64,000 nt of DNA from Novosphingobium sp. EMRT-2 (GCF_005145025.1 NZ_CP039695.1:3581501-3645500), one strand, 5' to 3'; numbered from the stretch's first letter, positions 1-9,050 are shown. The notes: generated by a model not told the origin, from the sequence alone. Program-made: numbers and translations.

Positions 1-13
1 TCATCACGCGGGC

Positions 14-1522
14 ATGAAGAAAGCGCTGATACTGCCCGCCCTGCTTGTCCTTGCCGCCTGCGGTTCGGAAACGCCGCAACAGCATCTGGACCGCGCGCAA
101 GCCGCCTTCAAGGCGGAGGACTATCGCACGGCCCGCAAGGAACTGGGCGAGGCGGTTTCGGCCGCGCCCGAGGATGCCCGGATTCTCGATCTGCTGGCGC
201 GGGTGCAATTGCGCCTGGGCGACGGCGAAGGCGCGCAGGCCACGCTGGCGCGCCTCGAAGCGGCGGGTGCCAAGGGGCCTGAGATCGCGCGGATGAAGGC
301 GGACGCTGCCTTGCTGCGCGGGCAGACCAACGAAGCGCTTTCACTGCTGGCCAACGACGGTCATCCCGAGGCGTGGCGCATTCGGGCTTCGGCTCTGCTC
401 GCGAACAGGGACGAGGCCGGCGCGCTCGAAGCCTACCGCAAGGGCCTTGCCGCCGGCGGGGATGCACGGCTGGTGCGCGATTATGCCCGGTTCCTGCTGG
501 ATTCGCAGGATATCGCGGGGGCCGAAGCGCAACTGGCTGATCTGCGCCGTCGTAGCCCCGATGCGCTCGATACGCTGATGCTGGCGGGCGATATCGATGC
601 GCAGGCGAACCGTTGGGGCGGCGCTCTGGCCGCGTACAAGCGGGCGCAGTCGCTTTATCCCACGCGGCCCGAGCCTTTGCTCGCGCAGGCGGATGCGGCC
701 GATCAGCAGGGCAAGCTGGACGAGGCCGAAGCATTGGTTGCGCGCGCCAACGATGTCGCGCCCGAAAGTGGCGACGTGCTGCGGATGCGCATTCAGATCG
801 CGGCCGAAAGGGGCGATTGGGAAAAAGTGCGCAGCACGCTCGCCCCGCGCGAAAGCAGCCTGGAGCCGCGCTCGCCGGAAGGGCTGGCCTATGCCGAAGC
901 GCTGCTTCGCCTCGGGCGGGCCGAGCAGGCGCGTGCGATCTACGCCAAGGCCCTGCTGCTTTCCCCGCAAAATCCGTTCGCACGACTGATGCTGGCGGAA
1001 GCCCAACTGGCGACCGGTGATGCGGCGACGGCCTATGCCACGGTCAAGCCGCTGGCGGACAGCGCCATGGCCGGGCCGCGCGAACTGGAGCTTGCGGAAA
1101 AGGCGGCGCGGGCGGCCGGCAATCCGGCGGCCGATACGCTCAAGGCGCGCCTGCAATCCGGGGACCTGCGCCGCACGCAGCAACTGGCTGCCACCGGGCA
1201 AGCGGCGATGGCGCGGGGAGACTGGGATGCGGCGATTGCCGCCTACCAGCAAGTTTCCGGCTACCAAGCCGATGCGGAGGTGTTGAAGCGGCTGGCGTTC
1301 GCGGCCTCGCAGGCCGGGCGCAACGCGGACGCGATCGGGTTCGCGGACAAGGCGCTGGCCTTGCAACCCTCCAACGCGGACATGATCCACTTGGCGGGGC
1401 TGGTGCGGTTCAGGGCCGGGACGGACCGCGACAAGGCGGTGACCTATCTCGAACAGGCGCTACGGGCCGATCCGGCCAATCGCCTGTTCCGGAACGATCT
1501 GGCCCGCGCGAAGGCAGGCTGA
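14..1522 (+). CDS. TPR-repeat lipoprotein, probably of the PEP-CTERM/exopolysaccharide system
   Basis: The 502-residue product starts with a lipoprotein signal peptide: a hydrophobic stretch ends in LVLAAC, so Cys20 would be lipidated. The rest is alanine- and leucine-rich helical repeats of TPR type, for example around residues 25-90, 295-340 and 395-490. Such proteins act as periplasmic scaffolds. The next gene downstream, on the opposite strand, encodes a PEP-CTERM protein, which suggests the TPR lipoprotein (PrsT type) that accompanies exosortase loci. It is shorter than the PrsT proteins I know of. No exosortase lies inside the window, so the link is inference; the TPR lipoprotein call itself is solid. 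Confidence 0.85.
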   Translation: MKKALILPALLVLAACGSETPQQHLDRAQAAFKAEDYRTARKELGEAVSAAPEDARILDLLARVQLRLGDGEGAQATLARLEAAGAKGPEIARMKADAALLRGQTNEALSLLANDGHPEAWRIRASALLANRDEAGALEAYRKGLAAGGDARLVRDYARFLLDSQDIAGAEAQLADLRRRSPDALDTLMLAGDIDAQANRWGGALAAYKRAQSLYPTRPEPLLAQADAADQQGKLDEAEALVARANDVAPESGDVLRMRIQIAAERGDWEKVRSTLAPRESSLEPRSPEGLAYAEALLRLGRAEQARAIYAKALLLSPQNPFARLMLAEAQLATGDAATAYATVKPLADSAMAGPRELELAEKAARAAGNPAADTLKARLQSGDLRRTQQLAATGQAAMARGDWDAAIAAYQQVSGYQADAEVLKRLAFAASQAGRNADAIGFADKALALQPSNADMIHLAGLVRFRAGTDRDKAVTYLEQALRADPANRLFRNDLARAKAG

Positions 1523-1552
1523 CCGGAACAGGCCTGGCAATCGGTTATTCGA

Positions 1553-1945
1553 TCAGGCCTTGCGGCGCTGGCGGCGCGCGAAGCCCAGGCCGATCAGGCC
1601 CATCGCCATCATGCCCAGCATGCCGGGTTCGGGAACCGCCGTGCCGCCGGACGAGGTGCTGCCACCGCCCGAGGACGTGCTGCCGCCAGTGGAGGTCGAA
1701 GACGTCGAGGTGCTGCCGCCCGACGAGGTCGAGGACGTCGAGGTGCTGCCGCCGGACGACGTGCTGCCGCCGCTGGTGGACGACGTCGACGAGGACGACG
1801 ACGACCCGCCGCACGACTTGGAACCGCCGCTGTGGCCGCAATTGCAATAGTGCGTGTGACCGAACAGGCCGAACGTCGCGTGCGCCGGTGTGGCGAACGT
1901 AGCAGAGGTCGCCAGCGCGGCGAGAAGGACGGTGGAACGCTTCAT
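1553..1945 (-). CDS. PEP-CTERM sorting-domain protein with Ser/Thr/Gly low-complexity core
   Basis: The 130-residue protein has a signal peptide (MKRSTVLLAALATSATFATPAHA), a short His/Cys-containing segment, about 60 residues of Ser, Thr and Gly repeats, and a C-terminal tail. The tail begins VPEPG, continues into a hydrophobic helix and ends in the basic RRQRRKA. This is the PEP-CTERM signal recognised by exosortase, so the protein is probably exported, processed and glycosylated or bound to exopolysaccharide. The repeat core is encoded by tandem DNA repeats at about 1670-1810 and may vary in length between strains. The start chosen gives a clean signal peptide. Confidence 0.85.
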   Translation of the reverse strand: MKRSTVLLAALATSATFATPAHATFGLFGHTHYCNCGHSGGSKSCGGSSSSSSTSSTSGGSTSSGGSTSTSSTSSGGSTSTSSTSTGGSTSSGGGSTSSGGTAVPEPGMLGMMAMGLIGLGFARRQRRKA

Positions 1946-2108
1946 GGTTTGGCCCCCTTTGAAAGCGGTACGAATGGTTCACGCCATTCTTCGCAATTGC
2001 CGTGCCAAACGGGGATTCCTGCGGGGCATGCTGGTTAACGAAGGTTGCGAAAGGTCCGATCTGTAAATTTGCCCGACAGTTCCGATGGTTAAATCGCGTT
2101 AGGAAAGA
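1946..2108. other. intergenic region upstream of the PEP-CTERM gene
   Basis: This 163-base gap lies between the start of the PEP-CTERM gene and the end of pth, both on the minus strand. It should contain the promoter of the PEP-CTERM gene. It is AT-richer than its surroundings at about 2030-2100, and I see no convincing hairpin or gene. Confidence 0.4.
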
Positions 2109-2678
2109 TTACCCCGCCTGCCGGAGCGCCACGTCGTTCATGAAGCGCACGTCCTCGCCCTTGGCCAGCCATTCCGCTTCCGAAGCGATCGCGCCGAGCA
2201 TGTCGACGAGATCGTCCTGCTCCGCCTTCGCGAAATTGCCGAGAACGTACCCGGTCACGCGGTCCTTGTGGCCGGGGTGGCCGATGCCCAGCCGCACCCG
2301 GCGGAAATCGGGGCCGAGATGCTTGTCGATGGAGCGCAGGCCGTTGTGCCCGGCGGTGCCTCCGCCGGTCTTCACCTTCACCTTGAACGGGGCGAGATCG
2401 AGCTCGTCGTGGAACACGGTCAGCGCATCGGTATCGAGCTTGTAGAAGCGCAGGGCCTCGCCCGCCGCGCGGCCGCTTTCGTTCATGAAGGTCGCCGGCT
2501 TCAGCAGCAGCACTTTCGCCCCGCCGATCCGGCCTTCCTGCACCCAGCCCTGGAACTTCTTCTGAACCGGCCCGAAGGAGTGCACTTCGGCGATGGTATC
2601 GAGCGCCATGAAGCCGACATTGTGGCGGTGCAGCGCGTATTGCGGCCCCGGATTGCCCAGCCCGACCCAGACTTGCAT
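2109..2678 (-). CDS. pth: peptidyl-tRNA hydrolase
   Basis: The 189-residue product matches the bacterial Pth family in length and motifs: the N-terminal VGLGNPGPQYALHRHNVGF with the catalytic His, the FMNESG motif, and HDELDL with the catalytic Asp. The enzyme cleaves peptides from peptidyl-tRNAs released during abortive translation, in the cytoplasm. It lies downstream of rplY on the same strand, the usual alphaproteobacterial order, but a terminator hairpin separates the two genes, so pth may depend on read-through or its own promoter. Confidence 0.97.
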   Translation of the reverse strand: MQVWVGLGNPGPQYALHRHNVGFMALDTIAEVHSFGPVQKKFQGWVQEGRIGGAKVLLLKPATFMNESGRAAGEALRFYKLDTDALTVFHDELDLAPFKVKVKTGGGTAGHNGLRSIDKHLGPDFRRVRLGIGHPGHKDRVTGYVLGNFAKAEQDDLVDMLGAIASEAEWLAKGEDVRFMNDVALRQAG

Positions 2679-2764
2679 GGCGGTGATGCTCCTTCGCTTT
2701 GCGCCCGTTTACAACGTTCGGCACATCAGGCCAGACGGCATGTGAAAACAACCGCCAGGCAAAA

Positions 2765-2805
2765 AAGAACCCCTCCCGCGCGGGGCGGAAGGGGGCTTCT
2801 TTCCG
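2765..2805 (-). terminator. intrinsic terminator after rplY
   Basis: Read on the minus strand, an 8-bp stem (CCCCTTCC with GGGAGGGG, one G-U pair) is followed by GTTCTTTTTT. It sits between rplY and pth and should end rplY transcripts. Its CCCCTCCCGC core recurs at 47601 and 49531. Confidence 0.75.
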
Positions 2806-2856
2806 GTTCCGCCATCCCTCCTTGACAGGGGGGCGGCGGAAACGCTTGCCTGAGGA

Positions 2857-3465
2857 TCAGGCTTCGGTCTTGGTCGTATCGCCTTCTTCGCTCTTGAGCG
2901 AGGAGGGCGCGACGATCGTGGCGATCGTGAAATCGCGATCGGTGATCGCCGTCTTCACGCCGGCCGGCAGCGTTACCGAGCTGATGTGGATCGAATCGCC
3001 CACTTCGAAGCCGGTCACGTCGACCACGATGTCATCGGGGATCGAATCCGGCGCGCAGACCAGTTCGAGTTCGTGACGGACCACGTTGAGGACGCCGCCC
3101 TTCTTGAGGCCGGGCGACTTTTCCTCGTTGGCGAAGACCACCGGCACGTTCACGTGAACGGCGTGGTCGGCCGAAAGGCGCAGGAAGTCGGCATGCAGCG
3201 GACGGTCCGAAACCGGGTGGAACGCTACGTCCTTGGGCAGCGTGCGGACGGTCTTGCCGCCGACGGTGAGTTCGACGATCGAGTTGAAGAAGTGGCCGGT
3301 GCCAAGCGCCTTGACCAGTTCCTTTTCCCCGACGTGGATCGCGGCCGGATCCTCGTTGCCGCCATAGATCACGGCGGGGGTGCGGCCTTCGCGACGCAGT
3401 GCACGGGAGGCTCCCTTGCCAGCCCGATCGCGCGTCTCGGCCGACAGCGTAAGCGTCTCGCTCAT
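2857..3465 (-). CDS. rplY: 50S ribosomal protein L25/general stress protein Ctc
   Basis: The 202-residue product has the L25 N-terminal domain, which binds 5S rRNA ([20 protein letters not shown], then VIYGG), and the C-terminal beta domain of the longer Ctc form. It ends in an acidic tail rich in Glu and Thr. The frame is open 153 bases further upstream, but the ATG at 3465 has a clear GGAAGG ribosome-binding site and the family's N-terminus, so that start was chosen. The gene is followed by an intrinsic terminator and then pth. Confidence 0.96.
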   Translation of the reverse strand: MSETLTLSAETRDRAGKGASRALRREGRTPAVIYGGNEDPAAIHVGEKELVKALGTGHFFNSIVELTVGGKTVRTLPKDVAFHPVSDRPLHADFLRLSADHAVHVNVPVVFANEEKSPGLKKGGVLNVVRHELELVCAPDSIPDDIVVDVTGFEVGDSIHISSVTLPAGVKTAITDRDFTIATIVAPSSLKSEEGDTTKTEA

Positions 3466-3621
3466 TGTCTGTACCTTCCGAAAATGCTGTGTTGAACACG
3501 TTTCCGCCCGCACGCCTCCAGGGATGACCATGCCGGGGAAGCGGCGGCCCTTAGCGGATCGGACGGAAAAAGCAAGCGCTGCCGGGCTTTCTGGCCAGAC
3601 TTTCTGGCCTGGCCCCATGCA

Positions 3622-4539
3622 CTATTGCACGCGCCGCACTGTCCAGCCGCGCTCGGCCAGCATCCGGGGCAGACTATCGGAGCCCGAAACGTGGGCCGCG
3701 CCCACCGCCACGAAGGGATGTGCGCCGGCTTTGAGCATGGCGTCGATCTGTCCGGTCCAGTTGCGGTTGCGCGCGGCCAGTAGCGCTTCGTGAAGGCCCG
3801 GATCGGCGAGGAAGCCGGTCTCGCTTTCCCTGGCGATGCCCAGATCGTCGCCGCGCAGCCATAGAGCCAGGATGTCCTGCTCGTCCGCCTTGCCGCTCGA
3901 TGCTTCCTCGGCCACCTGTTCCAGCAGCACTTTCTGCTCGCGATCGCCCAGCCGGTCGAAGATGCCGAACTGGCTGTCGATGGTTTCCAGGCCCGTGACG
4001 AGCTTGCCCTTCGCCATCCGGCGCAGTTCCGGTTCCACGCCGTTGTCCGGGTCCATCCCGTGCTTCTGCCCGGCAATGGCGGAGATCTGGAGCGCTACGG
4101 CCCACGATTCCTCATCGCGGAACTGCGCGTCGGTCAGCGACAGGTCCTTGTATACGGCGGCCAGCTTGCCGCGATAGGCGGGGTCGATCCGTTCGGACGG
4201 CGGCGGCAGCCCCTGGGTGAACGCCAGCCGGCCCAGCGCCTCGCCCGCGATCTTCGCGTCGAGCGGTTCGCCGATCTCGAACACAAGTCGGTCCGCCGCG
4301 CCCAGCGCCTGCGCGATCGCGGGGCGGGTCCAGCGCGTGCCTTCGGGCAGGGCGTGAACGGTGCCGAACAGCCAGCCCCGCGCGCCGCCGGGGCCGGTCA
4401 CTTCCCACAGCGCCACATGCGATTCCGTGGCCGGGGCAGGGGGCTGCGGCTCGTTGCGGCACGCGCCCAGCAGCAGCCCCGCCGCCAGCGCGATGCCCGC
4501 ACAGGCCTTCTTCCAGGTCCCGGTCTTCATTCGGTTCAT
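3622..4539 (-). CDS. TraB/GumN-family lipoprotein (second of a tandem pair)
   Basis: The product is about 305 residues long. It has a lipoprotein signal (AAGLLLGAC) and the two conserved motifs of the TraB/GumN (TIKI) superfamily, WLFGTVHALP near residue 60 and VAVGAAHVSG near the C-terminus. Some members are metal-dependent peptidases; the role here is unknown. The start at 4539 overlaps the stop of the upstream paralogue (ATGA), which indicates translational coupling. An alternative ATG lies at 4530. It shares fold and layout with its neighbour but only limited sequence, consistent with an old duplication. Confidence 0.85.
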   Translation of the reverse strand: MNRMKTGTWKKACAGIALAAGLLLGACRNEPQPPAPATESHVALWEVTGPGGARGWLFGTVHALPEGTRWTRPAIAQALGAADRLVFEIGEPLDAKIAGEALGRLAFTQGLPPPSERIDPAYRGKLAAVYKDLSLTDAQFRDEESWAVALQISAIAGQKHGMDPDNGVEPELRRMAKGKLVTGLETIDSQFGIFDRLGDREQKVLLEQVAEEASSGKADEQDILALWLRGDDLGIARESETGFLADPGLHEALLAARNRNWTGQIDAMLKAGAHPFVAVGAAHVSGSDSLPRMLAERGWTVRRVQ

Positions 4540-5510
4540 TGCACCCGTTGCGCGGTGAGGCCGAGCGCGGCGAGTTGATCCTGCACGCTGCCCTTGCCGG
4601 CGAGATGCCCCGCGCCCACGGCGACGAACACCGTGCCCGGCTTGTCCAGCCGCGCCTTGATCCATTGCGCCCAGTGGCGGTTGCGGCCGACCAGCAGCGT
4701 TTCGGTCAGGCGCGGATCGTCCATGTCGGCGTTCATGATCGTCGCCAGCGCCTCGGCATCGCCCTTGCCCCAGGCGGCGATCAGGCTGTCGATCTCCGGC
4801 CCGATCTTGTCGTAATCGCGCACCACGTTGCCCAAGTAGGCAAGCTGCGCGTCAGCCGGCAGGGTATCGAACAGGCCAAGCTGATAGTCGATCGTCTCCA
4901 ACCCCGCGCGCGTCCGCGCCTTGCCACCCGGATAGGCGTTGAGAGTGGCTTCGGCGCCGTCCTTGGGGCTGAGACCCTGGCTGATCATCGGCAGCGAGGA
5001 AAGCACCACGGCGGCGTACCATGGCTTGAACCGATCGAAGGCTTGCGCCTGCAATCCCACCCGGCCCAGCAGCGCTTCAAAGGCGGTCCGTTGGGGCGCG
5101 TCCATCAACCCGCGCAGCGTCTGGCCTTCGGGCAGGGTCGCGCGCGAAAGTAGCGCCGCCTGCGCCTCGCCGCCCACCGGATCTAGCACTTCGGTCACCA
5201 GGTCGTCCGATCCGTCGAGCGCCTGCTTCAGGGGGCCGTTGAGCCAGTCGTAGCCGGGCTTGAGCACGTGGACGGTGCCGAACAGGTAGATCGTGGTATC
5301 GCCGTCCGCCACTTTCCACAGCGCCGGATGGACTACCTTCGGAGCGGGCGCGGCGACGGGCGTCGCAGCGGCGACGGGCGCGGCAGGGGCAGGCGCCGCC
5401 TGTTCACGGGCCAGCGCCGGCCCGGCGAACAGGCCCGCCAGCGCCAGCGCGGCCAGCGGTTTGGTCAGCCGGCGGAGCGGCGCGGTTCGGAAAAATGCGG
5501 TCATCGACAT
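4536..5510 (-). CDS. TraB/GumN-family protein (first of a tandem pair)
   Basis: The 324-residue product has an N-terminal signal sequence that ends near ALARE, an Ala/Pro-rich linker, then the TraB/GumN domain. The domain has the paired motifs YLFGTVHVLKPG near residue 75 and FVAVGAGHLAGKG near residue 300. It is probably periplasmic. The family has a proposed metal-dependent activity, but no substrate can be read from this sequence. It overlaps the downstream paralogue by four bases, so the two are co-translated. Confidence 0.87.
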   Translation of the reverse strand: MSMTAFFRTAPLRRLTKPLAALALAGLFAGPALAREQAAPAPAAPVAAATPVAAPAPKVVHPALWKVADGDTTIYLFGTVHVLKPGYDWLNGPLKQALDGSDDLVTEVLDPVGGEAQAALLSRATLPEGQTLRGLMDAPQRTAFEALLGRVGLQAQAFDRFKPWYAAVVLSSLPMISQGLSPKDGAEATLNAYPGGKARTRAGLETIDYQLGLFDTLPADAQLAYLGNVVRDYDKIGPEIDSLIAAWGKGDAEALATIMNADMDDPRLTETLLVGRNRHWAQWIKARLDKPGTVFVAVGAGHLAGKGSVQDQLAALGLTAQRVQ

Positions 5511-5633
5511 CGCTCCTGCCTACCCCGGCGCGATGAACGAACTATTGCCGCGATGCAATCGCCCGGCAAAATCGCACCGCCCGCCGCACGGCAAAGTTGA
5601 TTTGCGGGCCTCCATCGGCCAAAGGCGCGGGCC

Positions 5634-6551
5634 ATGGCCGATCATACCCAAGCATCCCCCACGGGGCCGCTCAGCCTGCAGGATATAATCCTGCGCCTTC
5701 ACGCGTTCTGGAGCGAACAGGGCTGCCTGATCCTCCAGCCTTATGACATGCGCATGGGCGCGGGCACGTTCCATCCCGCCACCACGCTGCGCGCGCTGGG
5801 TCCGCAGCCGTGGAACGCCGCGTTCGTGCAGCCCTGCCGCCGGCCCACCGACGGGCGCTATGGCGAGAACCCGAACCGGCTTCAGCACTATTACCAGTAC
5901 CAGGTGATCCTGAAGCCCAGCCCGGAAAACCTGCAGGAGCTTTACCTCGAAAGTCTGCGCACGATCGGCGTCGATCCGCTGCTGCACGACATCCGCTTCG
6001 TGGAGGACGACTGGGAATCGCCGACGCTCGGCGCGTGGGGGCTGGGTTGGGAAGTCTGGTGCGACGGCATGGAAGTCACCCAGTTCACTTATTTCCAGCA
6101 GATGGGCGGGTTCGATTGCAAGCCGGTGGCGGGCGAACTGACCTACGGGCTGGAACGCCTGGCGATGTACATCCAGGGCGTCGATAACGTTTACGATCTC
6201 GCGTTCAACAATCACGGCGTCTCATATGGCGACGTGTTCCTTGAGAACGAGCGCGAGATGTCGAAGTGGAACTTCGAGGTTGCCGATACCGACAGCCTGT
6301 TCGAAGGATTCCGCCGCGCCGAGGAGGAATGCCGCCGCTCGCTCGATGCCGGCGTGCCGATCGCGGCCTACGAACAGGCGATCGAGGCCAGCCACCTGTT
6401 CAACCTGCTGCAGGCGCGCGGCGTGATCTCGGTGCAGGAACGCGCCAGCTACATGGGCCGCGTGCGCGACCTCGCGCGGGGATCGTGCGAGGCCTACATG
6501 GACAAATTCAAGGACGAATGGGCGCAGGCCTATCCGGGGTGGACGGCATGA
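5634..6551 (+). CDS. glyQ: glycine--tRNA ligase alpha subunit
   Basis: The 305-residue product is the class II catalytic subunit of the heterotetrameric bacterial GlyRS. Motifs seen include [37 protein letters not shown], the tract [19 protein letters not shown], and [18 protein letters not shown]. It charges tRNA-Gly together with GlyS, which follows about 93 bases downstream. A palindromic repeat arm lies in that spacer. Confidence 0.98.
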   Translation: MADHTQASPTGPLSLQDIILRLHAFWSEQGCLILQPYDMRMGAGTFHPATTLRALGPQPWNAAFVQPCRRPTDGRYGENPNRLQHYYQYQVILKPSPENLQELYLESLRTIGVDPLLHDIRFVEDDWESPTLGAWGLGWEVWCDGMEVTQFTYFQQMGGFDCKPVAGELTYGLERLAMYIQGVDNVYDLAFNNHGVSYGDVFLENEREMSKWNFEVADTDSLFEGFRRAEEECRRSLDAGVPIAAYEQAIEASHLFNLLQARGVISVQERASYMGRVRDLARGSCEAYMDKFKDEWAQAYPGWTA

Positions 6552-6567
6552 TGGATGCGTATGACCG

Positions 6568-6637
6568 CGTCATCCCAGCGCAAGCTGGGATCGCTTTCCC
6601 TGGGCCACGAGGCCCCCGCTTTCGCGCGGGCTGCGGA
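6568..6637. repeat. palindromic intergenic repeat between glyQ and glyS
   Basis: The arm at 6568-6593 contains the small palindrome CCCAGCGCAAGCTGGG, the same core found at 11825-11923 and, in diverged form, inside glyS. A second, GC-rich palindromic stretch (cccgctttcgcgcggg) follows at about 6614-6630. It looks like a REP-type element that has landed in the glyQ-glyS spacer just upstream of the glyS ribosome-binding site. Confidence 0.65.
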
Positions 6638-6644
6638 GAAAATC

Positions 6645-9050
6645 ATGACTGAATTTCTCCTTGAACTGCGCTGCGAGGAAATTCCCGCGCGGATGCAGGC
6701 CGGCGCGCGCGCCTCGCTGGAAAAGCTGTTCCGCGATCACCTTGCCGTCGCCGGCCTCGCGGTGGGCGACCTTACCATCTGGACCACGCCGCGCCGCCTT
6801 GCGCTGATCGCGCGTGGCCTGCCCGCCGCGACCGAGGCGGTGAGCGAGGAAGTGAAGGGGCCGCGCACCTCCGCGCCCGAACAGGCGCTCGAAGGCTTCC
6901 TGCGCAAGACCGGACTGACCAAGGACCAGTTGACCGAGCGCGATGGCGTGTGGTTCGCGGTCAGCGAGAAGCCAGGCCGCGCCACCGCCGATGTGCTGGC
7001 GGAGGCGATCCCCGCCATCGTCCGCGCGTTTCCATGGCCCAAGAGCCAGCGCTGGGGTGCGGCCTCGCTCTCCACCGAAAGCCTGCGCTGGGTGCGCCCG
7101 CTCTCCGCGATCGTGGCGCTGCTCGATGGCGAAGTGGTTGATTGCGAGGTCGGCGGCATTCGCGCCGGCCGGATCACGCGCGGCCACCGCTTCCACGCGC
7201 CCGGCGAAATCACCATTGATGGCGTGGACGATTACGCGGCCAAGCTGCGCGAGGCGCATGTGCTGGTCGATCACGCGGAGCGCGAAGGCATCGTGCGCGA
7301 ACAGGCGCGTGCCGTGGCCAGCGCCGCCGGGCTGACGCTGGTGGAGGATGAAGGGCTGGTGGTGGAAAACGCCGGCCTCACCGAATGGCCGGTGCCACTG
7401 TTGGGCCGCTTCGACGCGGAATTTCTTGAGGTTCCGCCAGAAGTCATCCAGCTAACCGCGCGGACCAACCAGAAATATTTCATCTGCCGCGACGCCGATG
7501 GAAAGCTCGCCAACGCCTTCGTCTGCACCGCCAACATCGTGCCGAGCGATGGCGGGGCGGAGATCGTTGCCGGCAACCGCAAGGTGCTGGCCGCCCGCCT
7601 TTCGGACGCGCGCTTCTTCTGGCAGCAGGACCGCAAGATGCCGCTTTCGGTTCACGCCGAGAAACTGGCGCGGATCACTTTCCACGAAAAGCTTGGCTCC
7701 GTCGCCGACAAGGTGGAGCGCGTGGCGAAGCTGGCGCGCTGGCTGGTGGAAGAGGGCATCGTAGGTTCCAATCCTGCCCCCGCAACCATCGTCACCCCAG
7801 CGCACGCTGGGGTCTCGGGCGGCGACGCGCAAAGACTCGGGATGCCAGCGTCCGCTGGCATGACGAAAGAGCAACTGGCGGACCAGGCTGAACTCGCCGC
7901 GCGGCTGTGCAAGGCCGATCTCGTTACCGAGATGGTCGGGGAATTCCCCGAACTCCAGGGCCTTATGGGCGGATACTACGCCCGCGCCGAAGGCCTGCCC
8001 GATGCCGTGGCCGACGCGATCCGCGATCACTACAAGCCGGTCGGGCAGGGCGACGAGGTGCCCACCGCGCCGGTAACGGTGGCCGTGGCGCTGGCGGATA
8101 AGCTGGATACGCTGGTTGCGATGTTTTCGGTGGGCGAGGCGCCAACAGGCTCCAAAGATCCGTTTGCTTTAAGGCGAGCTGCTCTCGGGGTGATCAACTT
8201 GATTCTCGCTAACTCGCTTAGATTGAGTCTCAAAAACACTCTAAAGATGCCAACTTCCCGAATGGCAGCAGTACCAATCCATTCAACAATGGAATTTACT
8301 CGCGATGCTCTCGTTGGAGCACTCCACTTAACCGATAGTGATCCAGAGTCTGTTGCAGAGGTTGTGCGGGCAAAGTTGGTTAATGAGGATAGGAATAGCG
8401 TATTCTTTAACCAGATCGTAAAGTTCATTCAGAGAGCATTCGAAGGTTCAAACAAACTCCTCGCCTTCTTCGCCGATCGCCTCAAGGTTCAGCAACGCGA
8501 AGCCGGCGTGCGCCACGATCTGATCGATGCCGTGTTCGCGCTCGGCGGCGAGGACGATCTGGTCCGCCTGCTCGCCCGCGTCCATGCGCTGCAGGCGTTC
8601 ATCGGCACCGAGGACGGCGCGAACCTGCTGGCCGGGTACAAGCGCGCGGCGAACATCCTCAAGAAGGAAGGCTTCTCCGCCGCCGACATCATCCCGCCCG
8701 ATGGCGAGGAAGACCCGCTGGTGATGGTGGACGATCCCGCGTTCGAAGGCATCGCCGACCAGATGGCGCATTCGCCCACCATGCTGGCCTACACGCCCGA
8801 GCCGGCCGAACAGGCGCTGATCGAGGCGCTGGCCGTTGCTAGCCCACGCGCCGAAGCCGCTGTCGCGGCGGAGGATTTCACGGGCGCGATGGCGGCTCTT
8901 GCCACGCTGCGCGCGCCGATCGATTCCTTCTTCGAGACCGTTACCGTCAACGATGCGGATGCGAACAAGCGCGCGAATCGCTTGGGTTTGCTTGACCGTT
9001 TCCGTGCTGCGGTGCACAAGGTCGCCGATTTCGGGCGCATTGAAGGATAA
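6645..9050 (+). CDS. glyS: glycine--tRNA ligase beta subunit, with in-frame repeat and foreign-looking segment
   Basis: The 801-residue product is the tRNA-binding partner of GlyQ. It starts MTEFLLELRCEEIPARM and carries typical motifs such as RLSDARFFWQQDRK, KADLVTEMVGEFPELQG, GSKDPFALRRAALGVI and LLAFFADRLKVQ. The ATG at 6645 was chosen because GGAG precedes it and it gives the family N-terminus; the frame is open upstream. Two oddities make the protein long. A REP-like palindrome at 7790-7865 is translated in frame, as TPAHAGVSGG through MPASAGMTK. From about 8150 to 8460 the DNA is much AT-richer and uses rare codons (tta, agg, aga). The frame stays open through both, so the gene is probably functional. 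Confidence 0.95.
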   Translation: MTEFLLELRCEEIPARMQAGARASLEKLFRDHLAVAGLAVGDLTIWTTPRRLALIARGLPAATEAVSEEVKGPRTSAPEQALEGFLRKTGLTKDQLTERDGVWFAVSEKPGRATADVLAEAIPAIVRAFPWPKSQRWGAASLSTESLRWVRPLSAIVALLDGEVVDCEVGGIRAGRITRGHRFHAPGEITIDGVDDYAAKLREAHVLVDHAEREGIVREQARAVASAAGLTLVEDEGLVVENAGLTEWPVPLLGRFDAEFLEVPPEVIQLTARTNQKYFICRDADGKLANAFVCTANIVPSDGGAEIVAGNRKVLAARLSDARFFWQQDRKMPLSVHAEKLARITFHEKLGSVADKVERVAKLARWLVEEGIVGSNPAPATIVTPAHAGVSGGDAQRLGMPASAGMTKEQLADQAELAARLCKADLVTEMVGEFPELQGLMGGYYARAEGLPDAVADAIRDHYKPVGQGDEVPTAPVTVAVALADKLDTLVAMFSVGEAPTGSKDPFALRRAALGVINLILANSLRLSLKNTLKMPTSRMAAVPIHSTMEFTRDALVGALHLTDSDPESVAEVVRAKLVNEDRNSVFFNQIVKFIQRAFEGSNKLLAFFADRLKVQQREAGVRHDLIDAVFALGGEDDLVRLLARVHALQAFIGTEDGANLLAGYKRAANILKKEGFSAADIIPPDGEEDPLVMVDDPAFEGIADQMAHSPTMLAYTPEPAEQALIEALAVASPRAEAAVAAEDFTGAMAALATLRAPIDSFFETVTVNDADANKRANRLGLLDRFRAAVHKVADFGRIEG
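7790..7865. repeat. REP-like palindromic element inside glyS, translated in frame
   Basis: Two 28-base arms, 7790-7817 and 7838-7865, are imperfect inverted copies. Each contains an internal palindrome (CCCCAGCGCACGCTGGGG and TGCCAGCGTCCGCTGGCA). The arms resemble the intergenic copies at 6568 and 11825. Glycyl-tRNA synthetase beta subunits normally run from the LARWLVEEG region to ELADQAELAARLCKADL with only a few residues between, so this looks like an insertion that kept the frame. Confidence 0.75.
8150..8460. other. AT-rich, codon-atypical segment of glyS
   Basis: The 60-base lines at 8221, 8281 and 8401 contain 27, 27 and 22 G+C bases, against 43 in the line at 8521. The reading frame is uninterrupted, and conserved GlyS residues (SKDPFALRRAALGVI) at the left edge are themselves written in atypical codons. 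The right edge returns to normal usage at LLAFFADRL. This fits replacement by recombination with a foreign glyS better than insertion of an unrelated domain. Confidence 0.7.

Noticed and set aside
1670..1810. Tandem repeats near 1.7 kb as a CRISPR array
   Set aside because: The repeats encode Ser/Thr/Gly tracts of a PEP-CTERM protein in frame; there are no unique spacers of constant length. I saw no CRISPR array elsewhere.
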